From: Alphaproteobacteria bacterium
Lineage (GTDB): Bacteria; Pseudomonadota; Alphaproteobacteria; Rhodospirillales; Rhodospirillaceae
Length of the DNA: 9,646 nucleotides
Direction: 5' to 3'
Assembly (NCBI GenBank): GCA_015228695.1
Contig: JADGDA010000079.1
Span: forward strand, 1 to 9,646
Under the pieces are notes generated by a model. That model was not told the DNA's origin. It was given only the letters and a program-made list of their open reading frames with translations, and did not search any database. The position numbers were made by a program, and so were the translations under genes. Positions 6,950 through 9,646 of the stretch are shown in pieces; position 1 is the first letter of the stretch; every line of letters begins with the position of its first letter.

Positions 6950-7429
6950 ATGATGGACCCGCCGCTCCTGTTGCCGCTGCCGGACCTCGCCGCCACCCGG
7001 GCGTTGGGGCGGAGGCTGCTCGGGTGGCTGCGGCCGGGGGACGTGGTGGGCCTGCGCGGGGGGCTCGGGGCCGGAAAGACCGAACTGGCGCGCGCGGTGA
7101 TCCGGGCGGCGCTCGGTCCCGACGAGGAGGTTCCGAGCCCGACCTTCACCCTGGTGCAGACCTACGAACTGGAGGACGCGACCCTCTGGCACTATGATCT
7201 GTACCGGCTGGAGGCTCCCGACGACGCCCTGGAGCTGGGCATCGAGGAGGCGTTTGCCGGGGGGATCGTCCTGATCGAATGGCCGGAGCGGCTGGGGGGC
7301 TGGCTGCCCGCCGAGCGGCTGGACGTGACCCTTGCCCCGACCGGCAGGGGAGACGAAAGAACAGCGGAACTGGCCGGTCGGGGGACCGGCTGGAGCGCGC
7401 GGATGAGACAGTTCGGAGGACCGACATGA
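6950..7429 (+). CDS. tsaE: tRNA threonylcarbamoyladenosine biosynthesis ATPase TsaE
   Basis: 159-residue P-loop ATPase that works with TsaB and TsaD to make t6A at position 37 of ANN-decoding tRNAs, a cytoplasmic and normally essential function. The Walker A motif is GGLGAGKT (37-44). Family motifs follow: SPTFTLVQTYE, WHYDLYRLE, ELGIEEAF and LIEWPERL. Its length matches the usual 150-160 residues. The start is ATG 6950 or the adjacent ATG 6953. An in-frame ATG at 6899 would add 17 residues that do not look like family sequence. The GGGAG at 6920-6924 is too far from 6950 to serve it, and sits before an out-of-frame ATG. The stop overlaps the amgK start as ATGA (7426-7429), so it heads the tsaE-amgK-murU-addB run. 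Confidence 0.94.
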   Translation: MMDPPLLLPLPDLAATRALGRRLLGWLRPGDVVGLRGGLGAGKTELARAVIRAALGPDEEVPSPTFTLVQTYELEDATLWHYDLYRLEAPDDALELGIEEAFAGGIVLIEWPERLGGWLPAERLDVTLAPTGRGDERTAELAGRGTGWSARMRQFGGPT

Positions 7430-8445
7430 ACGCATTTCCGACAACCGCCCGGCAGACGGCGATCCGGCGTTTTCTGGAGGACGCCGGGTGGGGAGACGCG
7501 GCGCGGGGGGGTCTTGCCGGGGACGCCTCGTTCCGCCGCTATGACCGCCTGACCGGCACGGGGGGCGGGCGCGCCGTGCTGATGGACGCGCCGCCGCCGC
7601 AAGAGGACGTGCGCCCGTTCGTGCGGATCGCCCGCCACCTGGAGGCGTTGGGCTACAGCGTGCCGCGCCTTCTCGCGGAGGACGAGGACGCCGGCCTTCT
7701 GCTGCTGGAGGACCTGGGCGACGACACCTATACCCGTCTGCTGGCCTCCGGAGCCGACGAGCGGGCCCTGTACGCCCTGGCGGTGGACGTTCTGATCGAT
7801 CTGCACCGCCGCCCCGTGTCCGAGGCGGTTCCCGAGGGGACGCCCCCCTACGACGACGAACGTCTGCTCGCCGAGGCCCTGCTGCTGACCGACTGGTATC
7901 TTCCCGCCGTCACCGGCCGGCCGACGGGGGAGGCCGAGCGGGCGGCCTATGCGGAGGCCTGGACCTCGTTGCTTCCCATCGCCAGGGGGGTGCCGGACAC
8001 CCTGGTTCTGAGGGATTTTCACGTGGACAACCTCATGGGCCTGCCCGCGCGGCCGGGGGTCCGGGGCTGCGGCCTGCTCGATTTCCAGGACGCAGTGAGG
8101 GGGCCCGCGACCTATGACCCGATGTCGCTTCTGGAGGATGCCCGCCGCGACATCGATCCGGCCTTGATCGCCGATCTCAAGGCCCGCTACCTGTCGGCGT
8201 TTCCGGGGCTGGACCGGGACGCCTTCGCCGCGTCGTGGGCCGTGCTGGCGGCCCAGCGCCACGCCAAGGTCATCGGCATCTTCACAAGGCTGTGCGTCCG
8301 CGACGGCAAGCCGCTCTATCTGGGGCACATCCCCCGGGTCTGGCGGCTGCTGGAGGCGGCTCTGGCCCATCCGGCCCTGGCCCCCGTCGCCGGGTGGGTG
8401 GAGCGTCACATTCCCCGCGCCCTGCGGACCGTCCCGCCATGCTGA
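7426..8445 (+). CDS. amgK: N-acetylmuramate/N-acetylglucosamine anomeric kinase AmgK
   Basis: 339-residue kinase of the aminoglycoside phosphotransferase fold. In the recycling route known from Pseudomonas it phosphorylates MurNAc (and GlcNAc) at the anomeric hydroxyl, feeding MurU and so bypassing de novo UDP-MurNAc synthesis. Visible are the N-terminal GDASFRRYDR (32-41) of the nucleotide-binding lobe, the hinge-like LLLLEDLGDD (91-100), the catalytic loop LRDFHVDNLM with D197, H199 and N202, and the metal-binding LLDFQDA with D219. A family-typical QRHAKVIGIFTRL segment follows (278-289). GGAGGA (7415-7420) lies 5 bases before the ATG, which overlaps the tsaE stop by 4 bases. The immediately following murU supports the specific assignment over a generic phosphotransferase. 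Confidence 0.93.
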   Translation: MNAFPTTARQTAIRRFLEDAGWGDAARGGLAGDASFRRYDRLTGTGGGRAVLMDAPPPQEDVRPFVRIARHLEALGYSVPRLLAEDEDAGLLLLEDLGDDTYTRLLASGADERALYALAVDVLIDLHRRPVSEAVPEGTPPYDDERLLAEALLLTDWYLPAVTGRPTGEAERAAYAEAWTSLLPIARGVPDTLVLRDFHVDNLMGLPARPGVRGCGLLDFQDAVRGPATYDPMSLLEDARRDIDPALIADLKARYLSAFPGLDRDAFAASWAVLAAQRHAKVIGIFTRLCVRDGKPLYLGHIPRVWRLLEAALAHPALAPVAGWVERHIPRALRTVPPC

Positions 8446-9137
8446 CCCGCGGCATGGTCCTGGCGGCGGGGCTGGGGCTGCGCCTGCGCCCGATCACCGA
8501 CCGCATGCCCAAGCCGATGGTGCCGGTGGGGGGGCGGACCCTGATCGATCGGGCCCTGGACCATTTCGAGCGCGCCGGGGTCGAGACCTGCGTCGTCAAT
8601 CTCCACTACAAGGGCGACATGCTGCGCCGTCACCTGGAAGGCCGCGCGCGCCCCGCCCTGATCTTCTCCGACGAAACGGGGGAACTCCTCGAAACCGGGG
8701 GAGGGGTGAAAAAGGCCCTGCCCCACCTTGGACACGGGCCGGTGTTCGTCGCCAACGCCGACGTTCTCTGGCTGGACGGCAAGGACCCGGCCATGGGCCG
8801 CCTTGCCGCCGCCTGGGACGGGGAGCGCATGGACTCGCTCCTGCTCCTGATGGAGTGCCGCCGCGCCCACGGCTACGACGGAGACGGCGACTTCCTGCCG
8901 GACCCGGATGGCCGCCTCCGGCGGCGGCCGTCCGGGGGAACGGCTCCGTACCTGTTCGCCGGGGTGCAGATTCTTCATCCGCGCCTGTTCGAGGGCTCCC
9001 CCGAGGGCCGGTTCTCCCTCAACGTCCTGTTCGACAGGGCGATTGCGTCCGGGCGCCTGTTCGGCCTGATCCACGACGGCGAGTGGTATCACGTCGGCAC
9101 CCCCGAATCCCTGGCGGAAGCCGAAAGGGACCTGTAG
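8439..9137 (+). CDS. murU: N-acetylmuramate alpha-1-phosphate uridylyltransferase MurU
   Basis: 232-residue nucleotidyltransferase that converts MurNAc-1-phosphate (made by AmgK) and UTP to UDP-MurNAc, returning recycled muropeptide sugar to peptidoglycan synthesis. The nucleotide-binding signature is LAAGLGLRLRP (8-18), then the PKP lysine (K25) and MVPVGG. ETGGG (85-89) and ANADV, with metal-binding D108, follow, and WYHVGTPESL (217-226) closes the active site. Length fits the short MurU form without a C-terminal left-handed helix domain. The ATG at 8439 overlaps the end of amgK by 7 bases, and no ribosome site is evident, suggesting coupled translation. An in-frame ATG at 8454 is the alternative. 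Without amgK next to it, this could be read as a generic sugar-phosphate nucleotidyltransferase. Confidence 0.92.
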   Translation: MLTRGMVLAAGLGLRLRPITDRMPKPMVPVGGRTLIDRALDHFERAGVETCVVNLHYKGDMLRRHLEGRARPALIFSDETGELLETGGGVKKALPHLGHGPVFVANADVLWLDGKDPAMGRLAAAWDGERMDSLLLLMECRRAHGYDGDGDFLPDPDGRLRRRPSGGTAPYLFAGVQILHPRLFEGSPEGRFSLNVLFDRAIASGRLFGLIHDGEWYHVGTPESLAEAERDL

Positions 9138-9140
9138 CCC

Positions 9141-9646
9141 ATGGGGCGGTCCGTCTCCACCATCTCTCCGGACCTGCCCTTCGCGGAGACCCTGGCGGCG
9201 GGGATCGTGGCGAGGGTTGGCGAGGAACCGCTTGCTCTGTCCCGGGTGACCGTGCTGTTGCCGACGGTGCGCGGATGCCGCGCCTTGCGGGATGCCTTTC
9301 TCCGTCTGTCCGGCGGACGGCCGATGCTGTTGCCGCGTCTGGCGGCCATGGGCGAGTTGGACGAGGACGAGGTTCTGTTCGCCGACACCGCCGCCGCCGC
9401 CGATCTGCCGCCGGAAATCCCGCCGCTGCGCCGCCAGCTTCTGCTGACCCGCCTGATCCTGGCCGGGCACGGCGGCGGCCGGCCCACCCCGGATCAGGCG
9501 GCGCGGCTGTCCCTGGAACTGGGACGGCTGCTCGATCAGGTCCAGACGGAACGGCTGCCCCTCGACCGCCTGGAGACGCTGGCTCCGGAGGACTACGCCG
9601 AGCATTGGCAACTGACCCTGCGGTTTCTGACCATCCTGACGGAGGC
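9141..9646 (+). CDS. addB: Double-strand break repair protein AddB, N-terminal part (cut by window edge)
   Basis: 168 codons are visible from ATG 9141 to the right edge, out of roughly 1000 in the family. AddB joins AddA in the helicase-nuclease that resects double-strand breaks in alphaproteobacteria, the counterpart of RecBCD. The visible N-terminus matches the alphaproteobacterial form: VTVLLPTVRGCRALRDAF (37-54), LLPRLAAMGELDEDE (63-77), LPPEIPPLRRQLLL (89-102), LGRLLDQVQTE (126-136) and EDYAEHWQLTLRFL (149-162). The helicase-like core, iron-sulfur cysteines and nuclease domain lie beyond the window. AAGGGA (9125-9130), inside the end of murU, is a plausible ribosome site 10 bases upstream. 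The gene starts 3 bases after the murU stop. addA would be expected next. Confidence 0.93.
   Translation, partial: MGRSVSTISPDLPFAETLAAGIVARVGEEPLALSRVTVLLPTVRGCRALRDAFLRLSGGRPMLLPRLAAMGELDEDEVLFADTAAAADLPPEIPPLRRQLLLTRLILAGHGGGRPTPDQAARLSLELGRLLDQVQTERLPLDRLETLAPEDYAEHWQLTLRFLTILTE

Noticed and set aside
6928..7197. ATG 6928 with GGGAG upstream, opening an 89-residue frame
   Set aside because: The frame runs out of register through tsaE and has no family similarity, and the spacing to GGGAG is too short. If transcription begins at 6950 it is not even in the message.
7192..9611. Two minus-strand frames of about 400 residues (7192-8409 and 8406-9611)
   Set aside because: Both are antisense shadows of tsaE-amgK-murU-addB, glutamine- and arginine-rich, without domain motifs.

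Overview
This is a GC-rich, densely coding stretch of a proteobacterial chromosome. The protein families and gene order, above all tsaE-amgK-murU-addB and the alphaproteobacterial form of AddB, point to an alphaproteobacterium, probably of the Rhodospirillales. That placement is inference from gene content. I see no mobile element, tRNA, rRNA, CRISPR array or phage gene. No gene-free stretch exceeds 300 bases; the largest gap is 146 bases (3090-3235).

Left block, minus strand (about 3089 down to 1). A small four-cysteine putative lipoprotein of unknown function is followed by an L,D-transpeptidase that cross-links peptidoglycan, then by the radical SAM enzyme of the AmmeMemoRadiSam system (AmrS), which runs off the left edge. 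The gaps are 6 (or 24) and 46 bases, so the three are probably one transcript. A divergent thioredoxin/peroxiredoxin-like gene starts at 3236.

Middle block, plus strand (3236-5832). The thioredoxin-like gene is followed by the complete twin-arginine translocase operon tatA-tatB-tatC. Five bases after tatC comes a secreted DUF192 protein. Its stop overlaps the stop of a convergent minus-strand gene (5819-6835), a thioredoxin-reductase-like ferredoxin--NADP(+) reductase.

Right block, plus strand (6950 to the right edge). tsaE (tRNA t6A synthesis), amgK and murU (peptidoglycan recycling through UDP-MurNAc) and addB (double-strand break repair, cut by the right edge) are packed with overlapping or nearly touching ends and should be co-transcribed. 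The best promoter-like sequence in the window lies just before tsaE and predicts a leaderless message.

The window is mostly conserved housekeeping biology: envelope synthesis and recycling, protein export, redox and DNA repair. No wholly new system is evident. The less explained parts are the four-cysteine lipoprotein, its leader hairpin, its same-frame junction with the transpeptidase, and the link of both to AmrS.
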